A stretch of 32,514 nt of DNA from a virus. Location of the stretch: the IMG/VR virus record IMGVR_UViG_3300021959_000211, positions 1 through 32,514 of that record; one strand, given 5' to 3'. Below the pieces are notes generated by a model that did no database searches, was not told the origin of the DNA, and saw nothing but the letters and a program-made list of their open reading frames with translations. The first letter of the stretch is position 1; the number at the start of each line of letters is the position of its first letter. Below are positions 21,211-28,964 of the stretch, one piece after another. Both the position numbers and the translations under genes were made by a program.

Positions 21211-22182
21211 TTAGTTTGCCCAAACTTCATTCCAAGAACCACTCAAAGCACCCTTGGCATAATCAGTCGCTCGGTTCTCGAAGAAGTTGGTATGTGTCGG
21301 TGCATTAATCATTGCTTCAACCCATGGCAAAGGATTATTCTTGACCTTATAAATGCCTTTCATCCCCATTGAGATCAATCGTCTGTCTGCGATGTATCGG
21401 ATATATTCTTTAACCTCGTAATCGCGTAACCCTTCGACCTTGCCCATTTGGAAAGCCAGATCCACAAACTTATCTTCAAGCTCAACCATTTTAGTTGCAA
21501 TTGTATAGATTTGTGATTTAGTTTCATCATTCCACACTTCACGATTTTCTTCAACGAATGTGCGGAATAGCTTAATAACTCCTTCAGCATGTTGTGTCTC
21601 ATCTACTATTGACCATGTTACAATTTGACCCATACCCTTCATCTTGCCGTGCCGAGGGAAGTTCAAGAGCATGATAAATGAACTGAACAGAGCAAGACCT
21701 TCAGTAAAGGCAGAAATAGCTGCCATCTTTACAGGAAGAATAGCACCATTGTCCACCTTTGATATAAAGTACTCATGCTTCTCACGCATGGCATCATATT
21801 CAAGAAACTCATTATATGTAGTTTCGGGCATACCAAGAGATTCAATCAGATGAGAATAGGCAGCAACATGTAGTGCTTCTCGTGCTGCAAATCCAGTGAG
21901 CATCATACGAACTTCTGGTTGTGGGAAGTTAGGCAGATAATTCTTTACATATCCACCTGCAACATCAATGTCTGACTGTGTAAAGAACCGAAAGATATTA
22001 GTAAGAAAATACTTTTCTTCGGTCGTCAAACGATTTTTCCAGTCTTTAATATCTTCCATCATAGGCACTTCAGTATGAAGCCAGTGTGACTGTTCATGCT
22101 TGAGCCACATATCATATGCCCAAGGATAATGAAATGGCTTGAAATAATCTCTTTCGTCCTGTAGCTTGAGCTTATTTGCCAT
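21211..22182 (-). CDS. nrdB: Class I ribonucleotide reductase, small subunit
   Basis: A 323-residue beta subunit. The six metal ligands can be placed with E. coli spacing: Asp71, Glu102, His105, Glu161, Glu195, His198. The radical tyrosine is present as Tyr109 in REALHVAAYSH. The enzyme makes the radical used by NrdA to reduce ribonucleotides to dNTP precursors for phage DNA. It overlaps the glutaredoxin gene by 11 bases. The C-terminus lacks the long tail seen in some bacterial NrdB and ends SWNEVWAN. Confidence 0.96.
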   Translation of the reverse strand: MANKLKLQDERDYFKPFHYPWAYDMWLKHEQSHWLHTEVPMMEDIKDWKNRLTTEEKYFLTNIFRFFTQSDIDVAGGYVKNYLPNFPQPEVRMMLTGFAAREALHVAAYSHLIESLGMPETTYNEFLEYDAMREKHEYFISKVDNGAILPVKMAAISAFTEGLALFSSFIMLLNFPRHGKMKGMGQIVTWSIVDETQHAEGVIKLFRTFVEENREVWNDETKSQIYTIATKMVELEDKFVDLAFQMGKVEGLRDYEVKEYIRYIADRRLISMGMKGIYKVKNNPLPWVEAMINAPTHTNFFENRATDYAKGALSGSWNEVWAN

Positions 22183-22393
22183 CGAAGTATTCCTTTAAAC
22201 CTGTGTAACCGCCGCCTAATAGTTTGCCCTCTACAAAGATTTGAGGAACTGTTCTGAGATTGTATTCCTGCATTATAGCAGATGCTTCAAACACATCTAC
22301 CTCTTCATATTCGATATTATGCTCATTTAAGAGTTTCTTTGCTTGATCGCAGTACCAGCAATCCTCGCCTGTGATAACCCTTACCCCTCGCAT
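22172..22393 (-). CDS. Glutaredoxin
   Basis: A 73-residue glutaredoxin with the redox motif C-W-Y-C in GEDCWYCDQAK (variant of CPYC), the cis-Pro TVPQIFV and a GGGYTGL glutathione-side loop. It lies between nrdA and nrdB, so it is probably the electron donor of the reductase. I placed the start at the ATG at 22393, nine bases after GAGGA; the ATG at 22402 is too close to the ribosome site. It overlaps nrdA by 13 bases. Confidence 0.93.
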   Translation of the reverse strand: MRGVRVITGEDCWYCDQAKKLLNEHNIEYEEVDVFEASAIMQEYNLRTVPQIFVEGKLLGGGYTGLKEYFDGK

Positions 22394-24171
22394 GCTAAAC
22401 ATTCCTCTCCTGCAGCAATAGCAGTCATATCAATTTCTTTAATAATCTGTCTTTCAATCTGCTTTGATACTCGATCTGCCTTACCAATCTTTTCTGAACG
22501 GCAATAGTACATAGTCTTTAATCCCTTTTTCCAAGCAAGAAAATGAACTGCATGCAGATATGCAATATTTGCATCTGGGCGAAAGAAAACATTTAATGAC
22601 TGCGCCTGATCAATAAACTGCTGACGGTCAGCAGCGTGTTCAATTACCCAACGTTGATCAATTTCCATCGATGTTTTATATATATCTTTCTCATAATCAT
22701 CAAGACATTTTAACTGCTGAACTGAACCGTCGTTTGCAATAATGCTTGACCAGATTTTATCATAGTTAAGCGAATCATCAACGTCACACTTATCCTTGAT
22801 CAATTTATCAAGATACTTGTTCTTATTTAGAAATGCTCCCGATAGAGTATCTTGACGATAGGCGTTTGCTCTCCAAGGCTCGATGCTAGGAGAGGTATTT
22901 CCCATGATAATTGAGCTCGAGGCATTCGGGGCGATTGCCATAACGTGACTGCAACGGAGTCCAGTTCCCTCTGCGTCTGGCGCTTCACCTCTTTCCTTTC
23001 CCAGTTGCTTATTAGCCTCGTCAAGTCCTTTTCGGATATGCCTAAACATTCGGAGGTTAGTGGATTTAGCAAGGGCAGATTCGAATGGCATTCCCTTTCG
23101 CTGAAGGTAAGCATGAAATCCAAGCGATCCAACTCCAACGGATCGCTCACGCATGGCTGAGTACTTAGCACGAGAAATACTATCGGGAGCTTCATCAATA
23201 AACTTCTGTAAAACATTATCCAGCATCTCCAAAATGTCTCGGAGAAACTGTTTGTTCTTTGACCATTCGTCGAAATATTCCAGGTTTACAGAGGAAAGGC
23301 AACATACTGCAGTTCTATCTTTGTTAGTTGGCAAAATAATTTCAGAACAAAGATTAGACTGATTTACGGAAAGACCGATGTCTTTGAGCCACTGTGGTAA
23401 CTTGCGGTTGGATTCATCAATAAAATGAATATATGGCTCACCTGTTTGCATACGCATTTCAAGTACACGCTGCCAAAGATCACGAGCAGAAATAGTCTCA
23501 CGCACTTCCTTTGTGTGTGGATCCTTCAGCTCCCATGTATCATCGCATTCTGGATCAGTCATGGAGTTTTCAATCAACTGCATAAAATCATCCGTGATAT
23601 TTATTCCATGGTGCAGGTTGAGACAACGGAAGTTCTGGTCTCCTGTGGGCTTTCTCATCTCAAGAAATAAGAGAATGTCTGGATGAGAAATATCCAAATA
23701 AGCAGCGTAAGAACCACGACGAGTGCGACCTTGACGATAAGCAAGACTAGAAGCATCATACATTTTAAGATGAGGAAGGACACCAGTAGACTTGTCATCA
23801 GCAGAACGAATACCAAAACCGATACCGACTCCACCCCCTAGCATTGACAGCCAATTCGTTTCTGAAAGATTCTCTACGAGTCCTTCGGCTGTGTCGTTAA
23901 TAAAGTTGAGATAACAAGATATAGGTAAGCCACGCTTTGAACGACCGTAAGATAGAATAGGAGTAGAATAAGAAAGCCAATGCTTGCTAACATAATCATA
24001 CAAACGCTGAGCGTGTTCAGGATTGCTAGAGAAAGTTTTTGAAACATATGCAAATCTTTCCTGTGGACTAATCTCATCGTCCATCATATATGACTCTTTA
24101 AGACGTAATGTACCGAGTTCATCAAACAGTGTATCTCGGTTTGGATCGATGGTGATGCCCATATGTTCCAT
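22381..24171 (-). CDS. nrdA: Class I ribonucleotide reductase, large subunit without ATP cone
   Basis: A 596-residue alpha subunit. Redox Cys86 (LPISCYLNF), the active-site triad Asn273-Cys275-Glu277 (SNLCSEI), the partner Cys290/291 and the radical-relay Tyr pair in TMYYCRSEK can all be seen. The C-terminal redox pair is CLACEG. Compared with E. coli (761 residues) the N-terminal ATP cone, which gives dATP shut-off, is missing; the protein starts close to the catalytic domain. That would keep dNTP supply high during infection. The ATG directly follows the oxygenase gene. Confidence 0.96.
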   Translation of the reverse strand: MEHMGITIDPNRDTLFDELGTLRLKESYMMDDEISPQERFAYVSKTFSSNPEHAQRLYDYVSKHWLSYSTPILSYGRSKRGLPISCYLNFINDTAEGLVENLSETNWLSMLGGGVGIGFGIRSADDKSTGVLPHLKMYDASSLAYRQGRTRRGSYAAYLDISHPDILLFLEMRKPTGDQNFRCLNLHHGINITDDFMQLIENSMTDPECDDTWELKDPHTKEVRETISARDLWQRVLEMRMQTGEPYIHFIDESNRKLPQWLKDIGLSVNQSNLCSEIILPTNKDRTAVCCLSSVNLEYFDEWSKNKQFLRDILEMLDNVLQKFIDEAPDSISRAKYSAMRERSVGVGSLGFHAYLQRKGMPFESALAKSTNLRMFRHIRKGLDEANKQLGKERGEAPDAEGTGLRCSHVMAIAPNASSSIIMGNTSPSIEPWRANAYRQDTLSGAFLNKNKYLDKLIKDKCDVDDSLNYDKIWSSIIANDGSVQQLKCLDDYEKDIYKTSMEIDQRWVIEHAADRQQFIDQAQSLNVFFRPDANIAYLHAVHFLAWKKGLKTMYYCRSEKIGKADRVSKQIERQIIKEIDMTAIAAGEECLACEG

Positions 24172-24897
24172 TTAAATATCCTCTTTAATTCTTGCTTTGT
24201 TTTTATTTACACCAAACGAAATACTATATCTTTTTTCGGTAGTTAAAACCGGTGTTACATAATGTTCTAGCCAAGCCGGAAATAGGACAAGCAGACTTTC
24301 CCTGGGACGAATATAGATACTACTTCCGTAATACGGATGATGACGTAACGAATCTATATCACCCTTTACTTGTCCTTTAACCCCTCTTGCCGGATCAAGT
24401 AGAACAAGACAGCCTTCTTCACGCACTGTTACACTCGACGACATCACATCAGTATGATTAAATTTATCCAAATCTTCAACAATCTCATTTCCTTTTGGGT
24501 AGTAAACTCCAGCTAATAATGTATTTCCATTGCCATGAGTGTGTGGCTGTGACCAACCACCCTTGTCAAAAATTACATTTGCCCAAAAATTTTCAGTCGT
24601 GGTATATTCATTTATAAAGTCTGGATTCCAACCAAACTGAGAAAGAGTCGGCAATGCAACCTGGTGCACAAGATCTCTAAGCAAACTAAAACTATCATAA
24701 TTATTTTCAAGTCCCAATTTTGATTGCCAAGCTCCTGATGTACCAGAAAAGGTTCTTGTTTCCGTCTCAACCTGATGTTTCAATCGTTCATCATCAATAT
24801 TTTTTACGAGAGTTTTATTTAATTCTCTTGCCTGTTCACCGAAATTGATTATACCAAATGGAGTGGGAAATATAGGTAATACTTGTAAATCAGCCAT
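24172..24897 (-). CDS. 2OG-Fe(II) oxygenase, phage type (2OG-FeII_Oxy_5-like)
   Basis: A 241-residue dioxygenase-like protein. It shows the metal ligands His119 and His121 (SQPHTHGN), distal His212 (FPAWLEHYVTPV) and 2-oxoglutarate Arg223 (EKRYSISFG), with GVYYP after the first motif, as in the phage 2OG-FeII_Oxy_5 family. The second ligand is His rather than Asp. Such genes are frequent in marine T4-like phages, where substrates are unknown. It is linked with nrdA without a gap. Confidence 0.88.
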   Translation of the reverse strand: MADLQVLPIFPTPFGIINFGEQARELNKTLVKNIDDERLKHQVETETRTFSGTSGAWQSKLGLENNYDSFSLLRDLVHQVALPTLSQFGWNPDFINEYTTTENFWANVIFDKGGWSQPHTHGNGNTLLAGVYYPKGNEIVEDLDKFNHTDVMSSSVTVREEGCLVLLDPARGVKGQVKGDIDSLRHHPYYGSSIYIRPRESLLVLFPAWLEHYVTPVLTTEKRYSISFGVNKNKARIKEDI

Positions 24898-25315
24898 TAA
24901 TTTCCAACTTTTCTTCCAATATATCTACCCAACGATCTGCCCTATCTGGATTTTGTTCAATTAAATTGCAGTACTCAATCCAACGTAACTGAGTTCTTTC
25001 TGGCTCACGAAACCAATCATCCTCGACAATGCGCTGTGTACGTCCCTTTGTTTTACAAAAAAGAAATGCGAGCAATTCCGATTGCTCTCCAATTAATTCT
25101 CTTATCTTGTCTCTCTGAATATTCAAAGATTCAGATTTTGTATAATATTCGGTCCCATAGATTGAATGAAATAACCCAGCCCTTTGTTCAGTCTCTGATC
25201 TTCCATGCTTTTTTAAAAGTTGCTCGACACCTACGAGATGATCAAATAGAGTTCTGCCACTATGATTTAATGTATCGGCGCCTGACTCTTTTAAAAATTC
25301 GTAAAACTCACTCAC
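24890..25315 (-). CDS. DUF6817/HD-like protein
   Basis: A 141-residue protein with NHSGRTLFDHLVGVEQLLKK (about 17-36) and RAGLFHSIYGTEYY (45-58). These His pairs are typical of the DUF6817 family, which resembles an HD metal-dependent phosphohydrolase. Both His-Asp sites are present (FDH, LFHS). Substrate unknown, perhaps a nucleotide. Overlaps thyX and the oxygenase gene by 8 bases each. Confidence 0.78.
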   Translation of the reverse strand: MSEFYEFLKESGADTLNHSGRTLFDHLVGVEQLLKKHGRSETEQRAGLFHSIYGTEYYTKSESLNIQRDKIRELIGEQSELLAFLFCKTKGRTQRIVEDDWFREPERTQLRWIEYCNLIEQNPDRADRWVDILEEKLEING

Positions 25316-25970
25316 CTAAATTCTCCATCAACGGAAAGATCTTTGCAATCTCAACCGCGCATGCTTTTGCAATTTCCTGATGTTCCTTTTGAGTTCCATT
25401 AGCAGATCGAAGCTCGATGTAGTGAACCCATGAACGGAGAGTACCATTCATATACATACGCGACATTGTGAGTCCTTCAGGCAATACCGATCGAGCTTGT
25501 TCCTTTGCAATACCTTTACTAATTGCCCACTGATATGCAGCACGAGCATCTTCGATTACCATCTGCTGAAGTGTATCCCATTCCTGTTGCAGTTTGGGAT
25601 CATCCACCTCCACACTATTCTGACGGTTTTTCTCGTCTTGTAGTCTTGCCTCGCGGGTAACGAACTCTAGATCCTTTGTAGGATCAGCATAGCGTTGGCT
25701 AAACTCTTGGAAACTGAAACTCCTGTGACGCAGGATCTGCCTCGCAATATCTCGAGTCGTTTCAATTTCCAGGCATGCACTCACCATTTCAAGCGGCGAC
25801 CAGTGCTTGTGCTTGATCAGATACTTAATGAGTTTCGCCGATGTCTCGGAATTATTTTGATTGCTTGGATTTGAAACTCTTGCGCAATATGCTACCAAAT
25901 CTTGAATGTCGTCGAGGCCAATAAAGTCTCCGGCTGGAGCCTGGGAATATGATATAAGACGGACGTTCAT
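25308..25970 (-). CDS. thyX: Flavin-dependent thymidylate synthase
   Basis: A 220-residue ThyX with the signature RHR-x7-S (residues 81-91, RHRSFSFQEFS) and YMNGTLRSWVHYIELR near the C-terminus with the catalytic-type Ser. It makes dTMP from dUMP with methylenetetrahydrofolate and FAD. I chose the ATG at 25970 (nine bases from GGAG, overlapping the stop as TGATG) rather than the one two codons earlier. Together with nrdA, nrdB and primase it forms a dNTP and replication operon. Confidence 0.96.
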   Translation of the reverse strand: MNVRLISYSQAPAGDFIGLDDIQDLVAYCARVSNPSNQNNSETSAKLIKYLIKHKHWSPLEMVSACLEIETTRDIARQILRHRSFSFQEFSQRYADPTKDLEFVTREARLQDEKNRQNSVEVDDPKLQQEWDTLQQMVIEDARAAYQWAISKGIAKEQARSVLPEGLTMSRMYMNGTLRSWVHYIELRSANGTQKEHQEIAKACAVEIAKIFPLMENLGE

Positions 25971-27001
25971 CAGCATTTACTCCAAGCATTCAGTTTCATT
26001 CGTAGGGATAGACCCGAGTGGGTATTCGTATTTATCACATCGAGAATCTCAACTGGATCTTTTTTCGACATTATCATTTCATTAATATCCTTCTCAACTA
26101 TGGTGTCAGGCCACACCACTACATTCCATCCATTTTTCATCGAACCGCGCATGATTTTTACAACTTCTGGATTGCGAGGTTGATTATCAAAGACTAAAGT
26201 TGTATTATGTTTTGGTATAATATTACGTATGGATTCCAAATCTGCTGATGCTACGGCAATACAGTTTGGTAAAAATAAACTATCAATTGGTCCTTCTACA
26301 CAATAAACGGTCTGCGATTTATCAATATTATTTAAATTATAAACCATTCGTTCTGAATTGTCAATTTGAATAGTTAAATATCTTAAATTACTTTTACCAA
26401 GTGCTCGACATGTAATCCCAATTAAATTTCCGGAACGATTTCGAAACGGCAGAACAAGCCTCGGTTCAATACCAGGAATTCTATCTCTATATTCTGGAGA
26501 TAATTCTTCGATTCTCTTTACATCATCAATATAGTATAAATCCGAAAATTTATCACGAGGAATTTGTCGTGAAATAGCATATCGTATTGCTGGATTATGA
26601 TCTGGCAATTCCGAAAGTGGAGTCAACAACCTTTCAAGAGGACTTTTCTCCTGAAACATTGGAGTTTCAAAATTAAATTCTACCTTTGAATGTGGTTTGG
26701 CTGCATTACCAATATCAAATCCTTCCTTATATCTTTCAAGTTTATATTGATCATATAGAGAGGGATTTACCTGCTTTAACAGATTACCAAGAGTAGTACC
26801 AGCACTACAGTTGTGGCACTTGTAAAACAGAGCATTTAATTTTTGATAGATATAACCTCTTGCTTTTTTCCGATCCTTCTGACTGTCACCACAGAGAGGA
26901 CATCTACAATTAGCAAGATACGGATTTGTTTTCTTAACCTTAAAGTTCTCTAACTGAACAGAAAGAAGGTTAGCATACTTTACATCAATCCAACCAGACA
27001 T
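25970..27001 (-). CDS. T4 gp61-like DNA primase
   Basis: A 343-residue primase. An N-terminal zinc finger is formed by Cys34, Cys37, Cys62, Cys65 (CPLCGD and CHNC), followed by a Toprim domain with the catalytic Glu236 in YCVEGPIDSLF and Asp in LVFDNQPRNPE. It lays down RNA primers for lagging-strand synthesis. The ATG at 27001 has GAGG eight bases upstream; the longer frame from 27028 lies over the ribosome site and promoter. It is the first gene of the operon that runs to nrdB. Confidence 0.93.
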   Translation of the reverse strand: MSGWIDVKYANLLSVQLENFKVKKTNPYLANCRCPLCGDSQKDRKKARGYIYQKLNALFYKCHNCSAGTTLGNLLKQVNPSLYDQYKLERYKEGFDIGNAAKPHSKVEFNFETPMFQEKSPLERLLTPLSELPDHNPAIRYAISRQIPRDKFSDLYYIDDVKRIEELSPEYRDRIPGIEPRLVLPFRNRSGNLIGITCRALGKSNLRYLTIQIDNSERMVYNLNNIDKSQTVYCVEGPIDSLFLPNCIAVASADLESIRNIIPKHNTTLVFDNQPRNPEVVKIMRGSMKNGWNVVVWPDTIVEKDINEMIMSKKDPVEILDVINTNTHSGLSLRMKLNAWSKC

Positions 27002-27033
27002 AACCAATACCTCATTAAAACGGCTCAAGGCCT

Positions 27034-27061
27034 ATTATAACAAGACTATCGGTAAAGTAAA
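27034..27061 (-). promoter_or_regulatory. Sigma70-like promoter of the primase-thyX-nrd operon
   Basis: The minus strand has a perfect TATAAT (27039-27034) with TTTACT (27061-27056) 16 bases upstream, in the 64-base gap before the primase gene. The -35 is weak (four of six). Confidence 0.55.
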
Positions 27062-27065
27062 TAGA

Positions 27066-27458
27066 TTATTGAAATAGTTTAGATAAAATTGGCATTTGTG
27101 CGACGAGGAATCCAAGGACGGTTGCAACACCGACAACAAACCAGCGCCAACGTTCTAGTTTAGCAAGCCGTTCATTTGTTTCGCCGTGCTGTTTGCGGTT
27201 TTCATCTCTTAACAATCTAAATTCATCAGTCATTCCTTTTTTCATATCACTAATTCTCTGATGTATAATTTCACGTTGTTGATCTTGATTTTGTAATCGC
27301 ATCTCATGGACGGCAAGCATTTTATCTACCGATGTGCTAATATCTGATAGGCGATCAATAGCGTCGTCGAACTTCTCAGCCAATCCAGCCAAGAGTTCCA
27401 TATCTCTTTTGAGTAGTTCTACTTCGGTATTTACTTGAACGTTGCCATTCTCGGACAT
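27066..27458 (-). CDS. Coiled-coil protein with C-terminal membrane anchor
   Basis: A 130-residue protein. Residues about 8-95 have heptad repeats (LLKRDMELLAGLAEKFDDAI, then DIATSVDKML-like segments), and a transmembrane helix lies at 106-124 (WFVVGVATVLGFLVAQMPIL). This type of small anchor protein occurs in T4-like marine phages; function unknown. ATG at 27458 begins one base after the stop of the Cys-rich gene. A longer frame to 27548 is the shadow of that gene. Confidence 0.75.
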   Translation of the reverse strand: MSENGNVQVNTEVELLKRDMELLAGLAEKFDDAIDRLSDISTSVDKMLAVHEMRLQNQDQQREIIHQRISDMKKGMTDEFRLLRDENRKQHGETNERLAKLERWRWFVVGVATVLGFLVAQMPILSKLFQ

Positions 27459-27459
27459 A

Positions 27460-27633
27460 TTAACCCCAATCTGGATATTTGATTTGTTCTTTATCACATT
27501 CACAAACACCACATCCACATGGCTGCCACTTATCTGACAGACCAACACCGATTGGATGATTACAGACGATATCCTCGCAATGACAATTGTGATTGCAATT
27601 ATTACATTTCGCCTCTGATTTTACTATCGCCAT
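27460..27633 (-). CDS. Cysteine-rich mini-protein
   Basis: A 57-residue protein with nine Cys and four His, in two clusters: CNNCNHNCHC (10-19) with Cys24 and His26, and CGCGVCEC (39-46). Composition points to binding of one or two metal ions. AAAGG lies eight bases before the ATG at 27633. It is the first minus-strand gene after the bidirectional late-type promoter. I know no family for it. Confidence 0.7.
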   Translation of the reverse strand: MAIVKSEAKCNNCNHNCHCEDIVCNHPIGVGLSDKWQPCGCGVCECDKEQIKYPDWG

Positions 27634-27657
27634 TGAATATACCTTTGCTAACTCATT

Positions 27658-27669
27658 TATTTATAAATA
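27658..27669. promoter_or_regulatory. Bidirectional late promoter motif
   Basis: TATAAATA, identical to the T4 late -10 element, is on the plus strand at 27662-27669 and on the minus strand at 27665-27658; the two overlap. Plus-strand transcription would enter the curli module 18 bases before its first ATG; minus-strand transcription would enter the Cys-rich gene. It is the point where gene direction changes. Confidence 0.65.
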
Positions 27670-27686
27670 GATCGAAGGAGACTGAT

Positions 27687-27968
27687 ATGGAAGATGTTTT
27701 TAAGCTCATATCTGAAGTCGGGTTTCCAATAGCAGCTGCAATGGCTGGTGGTTATTTTGTCTTTCTGACAATGCGTTTTATTCTTGACGGCGTTATGGAT
27801 TCTGTGAATCGAATGAAAGGGATCATCGGTGCTCTTGATAATAGGGTGCAAACGATGAATCACGATATTATTCGGATCGACACACTAATGAGTAATGCAT
27901 TTGATATTACTCCAGATGTGAATAGAATTGCACGTGCTGACGGAAAAAACGATGCGAGGAAAGACTAA
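27687..27968 (+). CDS. Small membrane protein, first gene of the curli module
   Basis: A 93-residue protein with an N-terminal VGFPIAAAMAGGYFVFL membrane segment (about 11-30) and a helical C-terminal part (LDNRVQTMNHDIIRIDTLM). It is a paralogue of the protein at 28168-28428: GFPI.AA...GYFV and LDN.....D.IR are shared. The type resembles YvrJ/holin-like phage membrane proteins. AAGGAG precedes the ATG, which is followed by TAATG to the next gene. Role in secretion is inferred from location only. Confidence 0.8.
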   Translation: MEDVFKLISEVGFPIAAAMAGGYFVFLTMRFILDGVMDSVNRMKGIIGALDNRVQTMNHDIIRIDTLMSNAFDITPDVNRIARADGKNDARKD

Positions 27969-28177
27969 TGAGAGATAAACCAGTATGGTGGAGCGATTAT
28001 ACCCTTCGGTTAGATCCGAATGGTGATATCACAGTTGTAGGTGATACTGAAACAGAGCTCCTTGATAAAGGACTGTTTCGAAAAGGCGATATCTTCATAG
28101 TCGATAGTAAAGGTGTTCTGGTTAAATCAGAACCCCTGATGACAGTTATGAAGGACGCCTACAAAACATGGACATAG
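27968..28177 (+). CDS. Small soluble protein between two paralogous membrane proteins
   Basis: A 69-residue protein beginning MRDKPVWWSDYTLRLDPNGD with a beta-like pattern up to VVGDTETELL and FRKGDIFIVDSKGVLVK. No signal peptide. ATG overlaps the upstream stop (TAATG) and its end overlaps the next ATG by ten bases. Family unknown; tight coupling suggests that it works with the two membrane proteins. Confidence 0.75.
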   Translation: MRDKPVWWSDYTLRLDPNGDITVVGDTETELLDKGLFRKGDIFIVDSKGVLVKSEPLMTVMKDAYKTWT

Positions 28178-28428
28178 CACAATTAATTAAAGACTTTGGC
28201 TTTCCGATTGTTGCAGCAGTTGGTCTTGGCTATTTCGTTTACTATGTTTGGACCTGGGCAACAAAACAAATTGACCCAGTGATCAATGATGCCAATATAA
28301 CCCTGATCGGATTGATCGACCGTATCCGTATGCTTGATAATGACTTGATTCGTCTCAATCAAAAACTGAATATGATAATTGAGTTTCAAAGAAGGTTGGA
28401 AGATGAGAGGAAGAAAAATGAAAAGTGA
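28168..28428 (+). CDS. Small membrane protein, paralogue of 27687-27968
   Basis: An 86-residue protein with the same architecture as the gene two positions upstream: LIKDFGFPIVAAVGLGYFVY as membrane segment and a helical DRIRMLDNDLIRLNQKLN tail ending in charged residues. A tandem duplication with a third gene between the copies is the simplest history. Its end overlaps csgF by 11 bases. Holin-like or pore-anchor roles are possible but unproven. Confidence 0.8.
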   Translation: MDIAQLIKDFGFPIVAAVGLGYFVYYVWTWATKQIDPVINDANITLIGLIDRIRMLDNDLIRLNQKLNMIIEFQRRLEDERKKNEK

Positions 28429-28957
28429 ACACGAAGCCAGAGCATGGGAAATGGCAATGAAGACTGTCCGTTACTATTATGACGGATGGGATTTATTCAA
28501 GGCAAGTATTTTCGGGTTTGTATTTGGTCTTATTATAGGATTCTTATTCGGCATGAGTGTGGCATATGCATCAGAACTCAGGCATAGTTATAAATCCCCA
28601 GCTTTTAATGGGCAGGGATTCAGCTCGCATGTATTAACTATTGAGAATTTAACATTTCAAAGACAGAAAGATATTGACGCAAAGATAGAGTCTGTTAGGC
28701 GGGAAGCTGAACGAGAGGCAAAGAACACCAACGTCAATAAGTTTTTGGCCAATCTTGAATCACGAATTTATGCTGAGTTAAGTAAACAGATTTCAGAGAA
28801 GTTATTTGGAGAAGATCCACAAACATCGGGTACACTTGAACTTCTTGGTAATACTATTCAGTATGAGATGACTGATGAGAACGTCAAACTTGTTGTCAAT
28901 CAAGCTGACGGATCAACTACAATAGTGGATATTCCAATCGCATCATTTGCATTCTAG
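28418..28957 (+). CDS. csgF: CsgF-like curli assembly protein
   Basis: A 179-residue exported protein. After a long basic N-region, residues 30-49 form a hydrophobic signal ending AYA, so the mature form would begin SELRHSYKSPAFNGQGFSSH. In CsgF the mature N-terminus (FR.P.FGG) inserts into the CsgG pore; SPAFNGQGF occupies that place. A helical LESRIYAELSKQISEKLF and beta-rich C-terminus (IQYEMTDENVKLVV, DGSTTIVDIP) match the CsgF domain order. ATG at 28418 follows AGGAAG. The helical insert at about 83-105 is longer than in E. coli CsgF. Immediately followed by csgG, as in curli operons. Confidence 0.85.
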   Translation: MKSEHEARAWEMAMKTVRYYYDGWDLFKASIFGFVFGLIIGFLFGMSVAYASELRHSYKSPAFNGQGFSSHVLTIENLTFQRQKDIDAKIESVRREAEREAKNTNVNKFLANLESRIYAELSKQISEKLFGEDPQTSGTLELLGNTIQYEMTDENVKLVVNQADGSTTIVDIPIASFAF

Positions 28958-28964
28958 GATTCTC

